NCBI GenBank assembly: GCA_945957575.1
Contig: CAMFLW010000011.1
Span: 1-46,614 of the forward strand
Origin: an uncultured Aeromonas sp.
Lineage (GTDB): Bacteria > Pseudomonadota > Gammaproteobacteria > Enterobacterales > Aeromonadaceae
DNA length: 46,614 nucleotides
Direction: 5' to 3'
The translations under genes were made by a program, and so were the position numbers. The notes below the pieces were generated by a model that made no database searches, was not told the origin of the DNA, and was given only the letters and a program-made list of their open reading frames with translations. Shown piece by piece: positions 28,615-39,408 of the stretch (the first letter of the stretch is position 1; every line of letters begins with the position of its first letter).

Positions 28615-29490
28615 TCAGACTCGGGACAGCAGATCAAGTAGCAGATCAGTGGTGCGGCGGGAGTAGAGCAGAGAGAGATGGCCGATGGCGGGCAACTCGA
28701 TATCGTCCATGCCCGCCAATCGTTGCCGCTCCTGCGGCATCACCACATTGTCGTGACTGGTGCGCACCGAGATGCCGGGCACGCAAAGCGGCACCGAGGC
28801 AAAACGCTGCAACCAGCCGGAACCGGGTTCCATCTCGCGGGCGTTGGCACCGAGCCCAAGGGCGGCCAGCTGACTGCCCTGATGAGGCGTAGCCAGGGTG
28901 ATCAGGCGCACGACCTTGTCACCACCATGGATAGCCAGATAGTCGCGGCAGACCAGCCCCCCCATGCTGTGACCGACCAGCACCAGCTTGTCAGCCCCGG
29001 TCTGCGCGAGCACATCGTCAATTCGCTTGGCCAGTAGCGGCACCATCTCATCGATATGACCAAATGATGGCATCAGGGTAATGGTGGCGACCACATGGCC
29101 TGCAGCCTCCAGTCGGGCGCGCTGGGTGTGCCAGATCCCGCGACTGCAACCGTAACCATGCACCAGCAATACCGGGCGCAGGCATGGACGCAGCCGATCG
29201 GGCGCCATCAATATAGGCTCGAACGGCAGCAGCCAGGTGAAGGTGTAGAGATAGGCCAGCATCTCCTGCGCCATCATCTTCACCCTGCGCCAGGGGCCGA
29301 TGGCCGGGGAGGGGTAGAAGCGGGTAAACAGCCAGCTGCCGAGCACCACCAGACAACGCAATCCAAGCAGGGCAAACACGACAAACAGCAGGGTCAGCAA
29401 CCAGGGGAGTCCCACGACCAAGTGGGCGATACTCCCGAGGAGCAGCACCTCTACCATCAGCAGGATAAACAGGTGTCGTACGATCGTCAT
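28615..29490 (-). CDS. Membrane-anchored alpha/beta hydrolase (lipase-like)
   Basis: N-terminal hydrophobic segments (LFILLMVEVLLLGSIAHLVV and WLLTLLFVVFALLGL) precede an alpha/beta hydrolase domain with VLLVHGYGCSRGIW (oxyanion region) and the nucleophile elbow GHSMGG; TLATPHQGSQLA and a C-terminal AIGHLSLL (catalytic His) follow as in triacylglycerol lipases. The start is uncertain: ATG 29490 or an upstream TTG at 29526, neither with a clear ribosome site. Convergent with the reductase gene; may degrade the lipid made by this locus. Confidence 0.85.
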   Translation of the reverse strand: MTIVRHLFILLMVEVLLLGSIAHLVVGLPWLLTLLFVVFALLGLRCLVVLGSWLFTRFYPSPAIGPWRRVKMMAQEMLAYLYTFTWLLPFEPILMAPDRLRPCLRPVLLVHGYGCSRGIWHTQRARLEAAGHVVATITLMPSFGHIDEMVPLLAKRIDDVLAQTGADKLVLVGHSMGGLVCRDYLAIHGGDKVVRLITLATPHQGSQLAALGLGANAREMEPGSGWLQRFASVPLCVPGISVRTSHDNVVMPQERQRLAGMDDIELPAIGHLSLLYSRRTTDLLLDLLSRV

Positions 29491-29602
29491 AAGGCCATGA
29501 TCCGACCAGTTAGGCGTGGAAGTCAAATGGCACTTTGAGACGGCTTGATCCAGCGCGGCTTTTGTCGCTAAACCCCGGCGAACTCTTTTCCGGTGAGGTT
29601 AT

Positions 29603-29631
29603 TTGCAATACTGTATATCCATACATATACT
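29603..29631 (+). promoter_or_regulatory. yebG promoter with LexA box
   Basis: -35 TTGCAA (29603-29608) and -10 TATACT (29626-29631) are 17 bases apart. Between and overlapping the -10 lies CTGTATATCCATACAT (29611-29626), one mismatch from the LexA consensus CTGT-N8-ACAG. This makes yebG an SOS gene, as in E. coli. Confidence 0.85.
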
Positions 29632-29660
29632 CTATCCATCATCACCAAGAGGAGGCCATC

Positions 29661-29963
29661 ATGGCTGTCGAGATCAAATATGTGGTTGTTCGTGGGGGAG
29701 TGGAAAAAATGACCTTTGCCAGCAAAAAAGAGGCCGATGCCTATGACAAGCTGCTGGATACGGCCGACGAGTTGATGACCCTGTTGGCCGGCGCCCCGAT
29801 CGAGCTGGCGCCAGAGCAGCAAGAGAGTCTGGCCTTCTACCTGGCAGAACAGCGTGATGTGCTGCAAACCCTGCTGCGTGGGGGCAAGGTTCAGGCAGGC
29901 ACGAAAGAGGAAGAGGCTCCAGCAGCCAAGCGCAAGGAGAAGCCACTCAAACAGGTGGCCTGA
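29661..29963 (+). CDS. yebG: DNA damage-inducible YebG-family protein
   Basis: Small (100-residue) SOS protein of unknown biochemical role. MAVEIKYVVVRGGVEKMTFASKKEADAYDKLLDTAD matches E. coli YebG closely over the first 36 residues; the tail is lysine-rich. ATG 29661 has a strong AAGAGGAGG site. The LexA box upstream shows the regulation. A hairpin (GGCCTG/CAGGCC, 29957-29974) overlaps the stop codon but lacks a T-run. Confidence 0.94.
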   Translation: MAVEIKYVVVRGGVEKMTFASKKEADAYDKLLDTADELMTLLAGAPIELAPEQQESLAFYLAEQRDVLQTLLRGGKVQAGTKEEEAPAAKRKEKPLKQVA

Positions 29964-30311
29964 TTGCCCAGGCCTGCTATTTCCTCGGGATAAACAGCTT
30001 GTCGCATTCACTTTACTTGCATTTAAAACCACGTTGACGGCTATTTAACCCGAGAATTTTTTAACAACGGTGCATATCCAATGCATAACTGAATAGCGTA
30101 CACCACCGATCGATGTCAGCCAGATTTATGAGTAAATAATGAGCAGTCAGCAGAGCGAGGGTCGTCCAGATCGCTCCCTGTGACCTCAACCAGCAACAAC
30201 AAGAGGCAGTACCAATCCCAACAGAAGCCCCATTCATCTATCACGCGCCCTTTTCTATCGTCTCGGCTCACAGGCTTATATCGATTCATCTCAGCATCAA
30301 CAAGCAACTCC
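29964..30311. other. Non-coding stretch before second orphan recombinase
   Basis: About 350 bases without a convincing gene. It holds a small palindrome TGCAT-ATCCA-ATGCA (30071-30085) and AT-rich sequence around 30050-30140 that may contain the recombinase promoter. If the recombinase starts at the GTG at 30180 instead of 30312, its last part is coding. Confidence 0.5.
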
Positions 30312-31622
30312 ATGACTCAACAACCATTATTCTTGCCGCCCGCCATGCCACTGTTTGACAGCATTATCTATCTGGAAGCAGGCAACCCGCAGGTCAATCA
30401 GTACCTTGCCAACCTCAGCCTAAACGATGTGCCCGATGCCGGACTGGTTTACGAACTGGCGGTCGACTGGCTGCTGGAGCAGCGCAACAGCGAAAACAAC
30501 TACAAAACCTATCGCAGCGAGCTGACCACCTTTTTGCACTGGTGCTTTCGCGAGGCTGCCATCAGCCCGAAAGATCTCACTCGCCGCATCATGATCCGCT
30601 ATCTCGACTACTGTCAGTCGCCCCCTGAGGAGTTGATCGCCTATCGCAACGTGGCACAGTTTGTCCTCGACAAGGAGTGGGGGGAACGCTTGCCCAATCC
30701 GCAATGGCGTCCGTTTTTGGGCAAACGGGAACTGGGTCGCACCTTGCCCTATCGCCTGAGCGAGCAGGCGATGAAGACCAAACTCGCCATCTTGTCGGCC
30801 TTCTTCCAATTCCTGATCCAGGAGGAGTACATGGACAGGAATCCCGCTCTGCTACTGCAGCGGGTCAAAAGGCCGCAGCAGCAGGAGGCCGATGATCAGG
30901 TGCAGGCCTTCAGCGAGTTGCAGTGGTCATATGTGATGCAGGCCGCCGATACGCTTGCCAGCGACCACCCGGAGCAGCACGAGCGCAGCCGTTTTCTCAC
31001 CATCCTGATGTACGCCTGTTATCTACGGATCTCGGAAGTCGCCGCTAGGCCGGGTTTTACGCCGGTAATGGGGCAATTCCGCCGGGATCGCAAAACCGGT
31101 GTCTGGGGCTACTTTATTCCGCAAAGCAAGGGGGGCAAACGACGTACTGTGGCGGTCTCCCGGGCGCTGTTGGCGGCACTCGAACGATACCGCCGCTTCC
31201 TAGGTCTCTCTCCCTTGCCGACACCGGACGAACAGACACCGCTGTTCGTTCGCCATAAAGCGGCTGCACACGGCCGCGAACAGGGCGAACTCAACGCCAA
31301 CCTCGGTATTCGCCAGTTACGGGATTTGATCATGGTGATCATCGGTAAAGGGGCCGAATTGGCGGAGCAAGATGGCTTTGCCCAGGATGCAGCCGAAATG
31401 CGACAACTCTCTCCCCATGCGATCCGCCACACCGGGATCACCCATGACATCAACCTGCATGGACGGCCGCTTTCCCATGTACAGGCCGATGCCGGGCATG
31501 ACAGCATCGACACCACCTCGAAATACCTGCACACCAGCAACAGCGAACGACATGAAAGCGCCCAGCAAAAGCCGCTGGATCGATTGCACCAACAAGTGAG
31601 AGATAAGCCTTCAACCAACTAG
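30312..31622 (+). CDS. Second orphan tyrosine recombinase/integrase
   Basis: Site-specific recombinase with complete catalytic set: Arg in CYLRISEVA, HAIRHTGIT (His-x-x-Arg), His in DAGHDSIDTT and Tyr in SKYLHTS. The N-terminal region (YKTYRSELTTFLHWCF) is the core-binding domain. The start is unsure: ATG 30312 gives 436 residues beginning MTQQPLFLPP; the frame is open back to a GTG at 30180 with a Ser/Thr-rich leader unlike the rest. Not similar in detail to the recombinase at 8914. No mobile-element genes adjoin it, so its substrate is unknown. Confidence 0.87.
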   Translation: MTQQPLFLPPAMPLFDSIIYLEAGNPQVNQYLANLSLNDVPDAGLVYELAVDWLLEQRNSENNYKTYRSELTTFLHWCFREAAISPKDLTRRIMIRYLDYCQSPPEELIAYRNVAQFVLDKEWGERLPNPQWRPFLGKRELGRTLPYRLSEQAMKTKLAILSAFFQFLIQEEYMDRNPALLLQRVKRPQQQEADDQVQAFSELQWSYVMQAADTLASDHPEQHERSRFLTILMYACYLRISEVAARPGFTPVMGQFRRDRKTGVWGYFIPQSKGGKRRTVAVSRALLAALERYRRFLGLSPLPTPDEQTPLFVRHKAAAHGREQGELNANLGIRQLRDLIMVIIGKGAELAEQDGFAQDAAEMRQLSPHAIRHTGITHDINLHGRPLSHVQADAGHDSIDTTSKYLHTSNSERHESAQQKPLDRLHQQVRDKPSTN

Positions 31623-31964
31623 TACCTACCCGACGCATTGTTAAGCGAAGAGGAGTCCTGAATTACAGGTAATCTATTCACTCAAATCCACATGGGGACG
31701 TCATCCCAATGACCCGTTGGTGCGCCGCCGGGACAAATTGTTCGCGATTTGCAAAAACAATCCCCGTTTCAAGGCTCGCATGAAGTGATCCGCTAAATGA
31801 TGTCTGGCCCCATGATCGCGTCATCGTGTGATCATGGGGTATTTTACCTCTCTCGCTACCTATCAATCTGTTTCCATCCTGCTGTTTGCGCCGACTTTTG
31901 CATGCTCCAGCCCGCCTGATGAGGTATAATGCGGCACTATTTTTATGGGTTCCCCGTGAGCGTG
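31623..31964 (+). promoter_or_regulatory. Intergenic region with terminator and rlmKL promoter
   Basis: No gene is supported in these 342 bases. A hairpin at 31808-31839 (CCCCATGATC against GATCATGGGG, twelve-base loop) followed by TATTTT can end transcription from the recombinase gene. A consensus -10 TATAAT lies at 31925-31930, with only a weak -35, and is the best candidate for the rlmKL promoter, which would give a leader of about 30 bases. Confidence 0.55.
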
Positions 31965-34106
31965 ATGAAAGAATTTTTTGCAACCTGCCCCAAGGGGCTG
32001 GAAAACCTGTTGGCCGACGAGCTGACCAATCTGGGCGCAGAGCAGGTCCGTGAGACCGTGGCTGGCGTCCACTTCAAAGGCGAACTGGCGGTGGGCTACA
32101 AGGCCTGTCTCTGGAGCCGTCTGGCTTCCCGCATCGTACTGGTGCTCTCCGAATTCCAGATGAACGACGATCTGGATCTCTATCTGGGCGCGCATACCAT
32201 CCCCTGGGAAGAGCACTTCTCCGGCACTGCCACCATTGCGGTGGACTTTACCGGTACCAACGCCTCCATTCGCAATACCCAATATGGCGCGTTGAAGATC
32301 AAGGATGCCATCGTCGATCGCTTTACCAAGCGCGGTCATGTGCGCCCGGACGTGGACAAGAAATCGCCGGATATTCGCATCATGGCGCATCTGGGCAAAG
32401 GCAAGGCCAATATCACGCTGGACTTGTCAGGCCCGGCGCTGCATCAGCGTTTCTATCGTCAGGGCACAGGTGAAGCACCGCTCAAAGAGAACCTGGCGGT
32501 CGCCATGATTGCTCGTAGCGGTTGGGCCGGCGAGCCCATGATGGACCCGATGTGTGGTTCCGGTACGCTGCTGATTGAAGCGGCCTTTATCGCCGCCGAC
32601 ATGGCGCCGGCCCTGCGTCGCGAGCGCTTCGGTTTTGATCGCTGGTTGCAGCACGATTGTGAGCTGTGGCAGAGCTTGATGATGGAAGCACAAGTGCGAG
32701 CCAAACGTGGCATGCAGCGCTGCGAGGTGAAACTGTTTGGTTGTGATGCCGATCCGCGCGTGCTGCTCAAAGCCCGTGATAACGCCAAAGCTGCCGGTGT
32801 CGCCCATCTCATCACCTTCAAGCAGGCCGATGTCACCAAGCTGGAAAACCCGCTGCCGATGCCGGCTGTGGAAGGGGAGGCCCGTCAGGTCGGTATGCTG
32901 ATCTCCAACCCGCCCTACGGTGAGCGTCTTGGCGAATTCCCGGCGCTGCTGGAAGTGCATCAGGCCCTCGGCGATGCCCTGCGTCGCAGCTTCCAGGGGT
33001 GGAGAGTCTCCATTCTGTCCGCATCACCCGAGCTGCTCAGCTGTCTGCGCCTGCGCGCGGACAAGCAATATCGCCTGTTCAACGGTGCCCTCGAGTGTCA
33101 GCTGCGTAACTACCAGATCGCGCTCGATGCCGTCGCCTCGCAAAAAGAGGTGGCGCAGGACTTTGCCAACCGTCTGCGCAAGAATCTGAAAGCGCTCGAG
33201 AAGTGGGCCAAGAAAGAGAATCTCGACTGCTACCGTCTCTACGACGCCGATCTGCCTGAGTACAACGCCGCCATCGACCGCTATCAGGACTACTTGGTGG
33301 TGCAGGAGTACGCGGCGCCCAAGGATATCCCCGCCCAGAAGACCCGTCAGCGTCTGCTCGACATGGTGCAGGCCGCCATCAAGGTGACCGGCATGGACGG
33401 CGAGAAGGTGATCCTGAAAGTGCGCGAGCGTCAGGAGGGCAAGCAGCAGTACCAGAAGCTCTCCGAAGAGCAGCACCGGATGGAAGTGCAGGAGTATGGG
33501 GCCCGTCTGTGGGTCAACCTCTACGACTACCTCGATACCGGTCTGTTCCTTGACCACCGTCAGACCCGCCGCATGCTGGGTCAGATGGCCAAGGGCAAGC
33601 GCTTCCTGAACCTGTTTGCCTACACCGGCAGTGCCACCGTGCACGCGGGTCTTGGCGGTGCCAGCGAAACCACCACGGTGGATATGTCACGCACCTACCT
33701 CAACTGGGCTCAGGACAACATGCGCCTCAACTCGCTGGTGGGTCGGGAGCACAAATTTGTGCAGGCCGACTGCCTGAAGTGGCTGTCGGAAGCGGACGAG
33801 CAGTACGACCTCATCTTCATCGATCCGCCCACCTTCTCCAACTCCAAGCGGATGGACGAGAGCTTCGACGTGCAGCGCGATCACCTGCTGCTGATGCAGC
33901 ACCTGAAGCGGTTGCTGGCCGCTGGTGGCACCCTGGTCTTCTCCAACAACAAGCGCCACTTCAAGATGGATCTGGCCGGTCTTGAGGCCATCGGTCTCAA
34001 GGCACAGAACATCACCGGCAAGACCCGACCCAAGGATTTCGAGCGTAACCAGCACATCCACAACTGCTGGATCATCACTCATGCCGATAGCGGGGCAGAG
34101 GCCTGA
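31965..34106 (+). CDS. rlmL: Bifunctional 23S rRNA methyltransferase (m2G2445/m7G2069)
   Basis: Two-domain rRNA methyltransferase (RlmKL), 713 residues. The N-terminal half has a THUMP region and an N6/N2-type methylase with [16 protein letters not shown] and NPPYGERLG (Asn315), acting on G2445; the C-terminal half has [18 protein letters not shown] and DPPTFSNSK (Asp620), acting on G2069. The start is ATG 31965, giving [13 protein letters not shown] in line with the E. coli protein; upstream in-frame codons include GTG 31956. The stop overlaps the next ATG (TGATG). Confidence 0.95.
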   Translation: MKEFFATCPKGLENLLADELTNLGAEQVRETVAGVHFKGELAVGYKACLWSRLASRIVLVLSEFQMNDDLDLYLGAHTIPWEEHFSGTATIAVDFTGTNASIRNTQYGALKIKDAIVDRFTKRGHVRPDVDKKSPDIRIMAHLGKGKANITLDLSGPALHQRFYRQGTGEAPLKENLAVAMIARSGWAGEPMMDPMCGSGTLLIEAAFIAADMAPALRRERFGFDRWLQHDCELWQSLMMEAQVRAKRGMQRCEVKLFGCDADPRVLLKARDNAKAAGVAHLITFKQADVTKLENPLPMPAVEGEARQVGMLISNPPYGERLGEFPALLEVHQALGDALRRSFQGWRVSILSASPELLSCLRLRADKQYRLFNGALECQLRNYQIALDAVASQKEVAQDFANRLRKNLKALEKWAKKENLDCYRLYDADLPEYNAAIDRYQDYLVVQEYAAPKDIPAQKTRQRLLDMVQAAIKVTGMDGEKVILKVRERQEGKQQYQKLSEEQHRMEVQEYGARLWVNLYDYLDTGLFLDHRQTRRMLGQMAKGKRFLNLFAYTGSATVHAGLGGASETTTVDMSRTYLNWAQDNMRLNSLVGREHKFVQADCLKWLSEADEQYDLIFIDPPTFSNSKRMDESFDVQRDHLLLMQHLKRLLAAGGTLVFSNNKRHFKMDLAGLEAIGLKAQNITGKTRPKDFERNQHIHNCWIITHADSGAEA

Positions 34107-34336
34107 TGCTGACCCTGTTTCACACCGACGGTTGCCACCTGTGTGAACAGGCGTGGGCGCTGGTGGAGGAGGCGGGGGCAGGCGATGTGACCCGCCGCTG
34201 CGACATCATGGACGATGCCGGCTGGCTTGAGGCCTATCGGGTGCGTATCCCGGTGCTGCGGGACGAGGCTGGCCGCGAGCTGGGCTGGCCCTTCACGCTG
34301 GTGGAGCTCAAAGGCTGGCTCGCTCGTCAGGGTTGA
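34106..34336 (+). CDS. Small glutaredoxin-family protein
   Basis: A 76-residue thioredoxin-fold protein with a CHLC active site at residues 10-13 (LFHTDGCHLCEQA) and cis-Pro loop IPVLRDEAG. It belongs to the DUF836/glutaredoxin-like family commonly linked to rlmKL or uup. Translation is coupled to rlmL by a TGATG overlap. The redox partner is unknown. Confidence 0.88.
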   Translation: MLTLFHTDGCHLCEQAWALVEEAGAGDVTRRCDIMDDAGWLEAYRVRIPVLRDEAGRELGWPFTLVELKGWLARQG

Positions 34337-34353
34337 TTTGTGATTTGACGATG

Positions 34354-34388
34354 AAACGGGGGCAGACCCAGTCTGTTGCCCGTTTTTT
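34354..34388 (+). terminator. Terminator before uup
   Basis: Interrupted stem AAACGGG...CAGAC against GTCTG...CCCGTTT with a CCA loop, ending in six T, 18 bases after the glutaredoxin stop. Confidence 0.75.
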
Positions 34389-34409
34389 CATATGAGATAA
34401 GGAACGAAC

Positions 34410-36323
<1,914 letters not shown>

Positions 36324-36427
36324 GTTCCCTGTAATTTAAATTTAATTGAGTTCAGTGCCTTATGTCACAGAGGGGGGTTAGTATGGAAATTTTTGTTTGA
36401 CCCTCCCTCCCTGCTGGGGTAAAGATG

Positions 36428-36460
36428 AAAGCGACCGATGAAGAATTGGTCGCTTTTTTT
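36428..36460 (+). terminator. Terminator-like hairpin in the rmf leader
   Basis: Nine-base stem AAAGCGACC/GGTCGCTTT with an eleven-base loop, followed by a T-run of seven. It ends about 24 bases before the rmf start codon and just ahead of its ribosome site. It may close the uup transcript or act as an attenuator inside the rmf leader. Confidence 0.8.
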
Positions 36461-36484
36461 GTTCCACGAAGAGGGTCGTAGATG

Positions 36485-36661
36485 ATGAAGAGACAGAAAC
36501 GGGACCGTCTGGAAAGAGCTCGTGCTCGTGGTTATCAGGCTGGCGTGGTCGGCAAACAGAAAGAAGCGTGTCCGTATCAATGCCTGGATGCCCGAGGGCA
36601 TTGGCTTGGTGGTTGGCGTGACGCCATGGAAGGGCGGGGCTCAGGCCTCTTCATGAAGTAG
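36485..36661 (+). CDS. rmf: Ribosome modulation factor
   Basis: A 58-residue basic protein that dimerises 70S ribosomes into inactive 100S particles in stationary phase. MKRQKRDRLERARARGYQAG and CPYQCLDARGHWLGGWRDAM are nearly identical to E. coli Rmf, with a slightly longer C-terminus. Two ATG codons lie at 36482 and 36485; the second gives the known N-terminus. AAGAGGG upstream is the ribosome site. It keeps the E. coli neighbours fabA and uup, although pqiABC is missing between them. Confidence 0.95.
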   Translation: MKRQKRDRLERARARGYQAGVVGKQKEACPYQCLDARGHWLGGWRDAMEGRGSGLFMK

Positions 36662-36689
36662 TAGGTACTTCATCACTCATTACAAAAGG

Positions 36690-36713
36690 AAAGGGGCCAT
36701 TGTGGCCCCTTTG
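36690..36713 (+). terminator. Terminator after rmf
   Basis: Ten-base stem AAAGGGGCCA/TGGCCCCTTT with a three-base loop, between the convergent rmf and fabA genes. On the minus strand it is followed by TTCCTTTTG, so it probably serves fabA too. Confidence 0.8.
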
Positions 36714-36745
36714 CATTAATGCTGTTTTACCACTAATCAGAGAGA

Positions 36746-37306
36746 TCAGAATGCGGTGGTATCTTTGAACAGGCCCACTTTCAGATCGGTGGCGCTGTAG
36801 ATCGGACGGCCGTCGACTTCGACCACGCCATCAGCAATCCCCATCACCAGCTTGCGGTTGATGACCCGCTTGAAGGTGATCTTGTAGGTCACTTTCTTGG
36901 CGGTCGGCAGGATCTGGCCGGTAAATTTCACTTCACCGACACCCAGCGCACGGCCTTTGCCCGGGCCGCCTTTCCAGCCGAGGAAGAAGCCAACCAGCTG
37001 CCACATGGCATCCAGACCGAGACAGCCCGGCATCACGGGATCACCCGGGAAGTGGCAATCGAAGAACCAGAGATCGGGGGTAATGTCGAGCTCTGCCAGG
37101 ATCTCGCCCTTGCCGTGCTCGCCACCGTTGTCATTGATCTTGACGATGCGATCCATCATCAACATGTTGGGGGCGGGCAGCTGACTGTTACCCTCACCAA
37201 ACAGTTCGCCACGGCTGCAAGCCAGCAGCTCTTCACGGGTAAAAGAGTGCTTGCCCTGTTCGCACAGGGAAAGGCGGGCTTCCATGGTTGGATTGTCTAC
37301 GGTCAC
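36746..37306 (-). CDS. fabA: 3-hydroxydecanoyl-ACP dehydratase/isomerase
   Basis: Dehydrates 3-hydroxyacyl-ACP and isomerises trans-2- to cis-3-decenoyl-ACP, the branch point for unsaturated fatty acids. Catalytic His85 is in [12 protein letters not shown] and Asp99 in LGLDAMWQL, shifted by 15 from E. coli (His70, Asp84) because of a longer N-terminus. The start is a GTG at 37306 with AAGGAA seven bases upstream; the extra residues (to about 20) are unlike E. coli. A FabR box lies in the promoter. Confidence 0.96.
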   Translation of the reverse strand: MTVDNPTMEARLSLCEQGKHSFTREELLACSRGELFGEGNSQLPAPNMLMMDRIVKINDNGGEHGKGEILAELDITPDLWFFDCHFPGDPVMPGCLGLDAMWQLVGFFLGWKGGPGKGRALGVGEVKFTGQILPTAKKVTYKITFKRVINRKLVMGIADGVVEVDGRPIYSATDLKVGLFKDTTAF

Positions 37307-37344
37307 ACTGAGTTTCCTTCAAATGAATAAAGCTGCGACAATTT

Positions 37345-37362
37345 AGCGTACAGTTGTTCGCT
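37345..37362 (-). promoter_or_regulatory. FabR-type operator in front of fabA
   Basis: AGCGTACA-GT-TGTTCGCT, an 18-base near-palindrome 39 bases upstream of the fabA start. It agrees with the FabR site as I recall it from E. coli fabA and fabB; FabR represses unsaturated fatty acid synthesis in response to membrane composition. Confidence 0.8.
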
Positions 37363-37379
37363 AAACAACTCCGATCACT

Positions 37380-39359
37380 TCATCCGCGGCCAAACAGGCG
37401 CCCCAGCAGGGATTGCAGCAGTCCGACTTTGGCAGTGGAGCCGTTCAACTCGTCCAACCGCTCCTGAATACGGCCAAACAAGGTATCGGGCATATCAGGC
37501 TCACCCGCGACACAGCCAGTCAGCAACTCGATGGCCTCTTCCACATGATCCACCGGGTGGATATGGAACTGGCCCGCTTCAACCGCTGCAATCACCTCGT
37601 CAGAAAGGTTCAGCTGCTGGATGTTGGTACCCGGCAGAATGATCCCTTGCTTGCCGGTGATGCCGTGGATCTTGCACACCCGGAAGAAGCCTTCGATCTT
37701 CTCGTTAACGCCACCCACCGCCTGCACATTGCCAAACTGATCGACCGCACCGGTTACGGCGAAGTGCTGATAGATAGGCTGGCGGGCGAGGGCAGAGAGC
37801 AGGGCACACAGGCCAGTCAGGGAGGCACTGTCGCCATCGATTTCATGGTAAGACTGTTCAAAAACCAGATTGGCCGACAAGGGAGAGGGGTTCTCTGCGC
37901 CAAATTTGTTGGAGAGATAACCGTGGATAATCATCATCGCCTTGGCGTGGATATGACCGGCCAGCTCGGCTTTGCGCTCGATATCCGCCACATCGCCATC
38001 ACCAAGGTGTACGGTAGCGGTGAGGCGCACCGGTTCACCGAAGTCATAAGGATGACCGGAGACCTGAATAACCGACAGGCCGTTGATCTGGCCGATCTCT
38101 TCGCCATCGGTTTGCAGCAGAATTTGGCCGTCGATGACGCCCTGATCGGACTGCTCAACCAGATAGTTGAGGCGGTAATCCTGCTCCTCCAGCGCGCCGC
38201 GAATATGCTCGTCGCTCACCACCTCAGCTCCCAGCTCCCGGGCCAGACTGTCAGACATTCGCATGATGGCGGCCAGTTGTACTTCGGAGAGCGACAGCCA
38301 TTCCTGATGGTCACAGAGACGGCTGGCATGACGACAGAGGGCGGCAAGGGCGGCTGGCGTGAAGTCAAGCAGGCCCCAACGCTCACGCAACCAGGCCAGA
38401 TATTGCAAAAACTCCTGCAGATCCTCTTCAATATTCACCTCTGACACCAGATCAGCGCGCAGGAAGATGCGCTCGGACATATCCCGATCCAGCATCTGGA
38501 ACTCGGCCACGTCGAGTCGGTCACCCACCAGAATGAGCTTGAGCTTGATTGGGGTCGCCTCAGGCGCGAAGAAGGGGGTCAGGGTTTTCCCTTCCTGATA
38601 GGCGTTCCAGTCCAGCTCGCCTTTTTGCATGGCATTCTTTAGCTTGAACCAGAGGTGCGGCTGATCCAGCAACTCATCCAGTTGCAAAATAAGGTAGCCA
38701 CCGTTGGCTTCGCGCAGCAAACCTGGCTCCAGAAGGTGCTGATTGGCATACACAGAGCCTTGTTCGGTCTGGTAATTGATGGAACCAAACAGGGTGTCCC
38801 AGTTAAGATCGCGGCCATAAATCACTGGCGCTTCCTGCGCCTCGTGATGGATCAGCAGGTTGATCAATACTGGGTGCTGGAACTCCAGACCCAATGCCAC
38901 GTGAGCCGCCAGGTCGGAGAGGAAATCATCGATCTTCGGATCGTTGTTCTGCTTGCGCATGATGCGGGTCACGATACGCTCGGCATCGAGATGGTGGCTC
39001 AACAGCTTGAGCAGTTCACCAACCATCTCACAAAACTCGATACCTGTGCCCGGTTGCAGTCGTAGCCAGATAGGTTTGTAGGGGTTGTTCAGATTCTCGG
39101 TATAGCAGAGATCAAACAGGTCACCATCTTTACCATGAGAGTCGGCAATCAGCGTTTGGCAAACGCCTTCGTAATCTGCGCCGGGGAACCCGTTGAGCAG
39201 CATGACCGGACAGTCGCCATCAAAACTGGCAAGACGCTTGATGCCGGAAATAGCTCTGGGTTGCAGTGCCGCAAAGGGGATGGATTCAAGCTCGCTGAGC
39301 TTGGGGAACTGTTCAATCGCAAAAGCGGGTTTTAATTGTTCTGATGTTAATTCAGCCAC
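37380..39359 (-). CDS. lonH: Lon-like protease, YcbZ/LonH type
   Basis: A 659-residue protein with a degenerate AAA-like N-terminal half (no intact Walker A visible) and a C-terminal Lon protease domain. The Ser-Lys dyad is Ser511 (DGDSASLTGL) and Lys554 (VNEKIEGFF), 43 residues apart as in Lon. It lies next to fabA as ycbZ does in E. coli. Substrates are unknown. In E. coli matP is the divergent neighbour; here the dif site and a prophage occupy that place. Confidence 0.9.
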   Translation of the reverse strand: MAELTSEQLKPAFAIEQFPKLSELESIPFAALQPRAISGIKRLASFDGDCPVMLLNGFPGADYEGVCQTLIADSHGKDGDLFDLCYTENLNNPYKPIWLRLQPGTGIEFCEMVGELLKLLSHHLDAERIVTRIMRKQNNDPKIDDFLSDLAAHVALGLEFQHPVLINLLIHHEAQEAPVIYGRDLNWDTLFGSINYQTEQGSVYANQHLLEPGLLREANGGYLILQLDELLDQPHLWFKLKNAMQKGELDWNAYQEGKTLTPFFAPEATPIKLKLILVGDRLDVAEFQMLDRDMSERIFLRADLVSEVNIEEDLQEFLQYLAWLRERWGLLDFTPAALAALCRHASRLCDHQEWLSLSEVQLAAIMRMSDSLARELGAEVVSDEHIRGALEEQDYRLNYLVEQSDQGVIDGQILLQTDGEEIGQINGLSVIQVSGHPYDFGEPVRLTATVHLGDGDVADIERKAELAGHIHAKAMMIIHGYLSNKFGAENPSPLSANLVFEQSYHEIDGDSASLTGLCALLSALARQPIYQHFAVTGAVDQFGNVQAVGGVNEKIEGFFRVCKIHGITGKQGIILPGTNIQQLNLSDEVIAAVEAGQFHIHPVDHVEEAIELLTGCVAGEPDMPDTLFGRIQERLDELNGSTAKVGLLQSLLGRLFGRG

Positions 39360-39408
39360 TTAAGACATCCGGTCGAAGATAGGATCAATTGTTGCCATTA
39401 TACACTGT

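Noticed and set aside
31678-31983. 101-codon minus-strand frame between recombinase and rlmKL
   Set aside because: Overlaps the rlmKL promoter and start, has no ribosome site and resembles nothing known.
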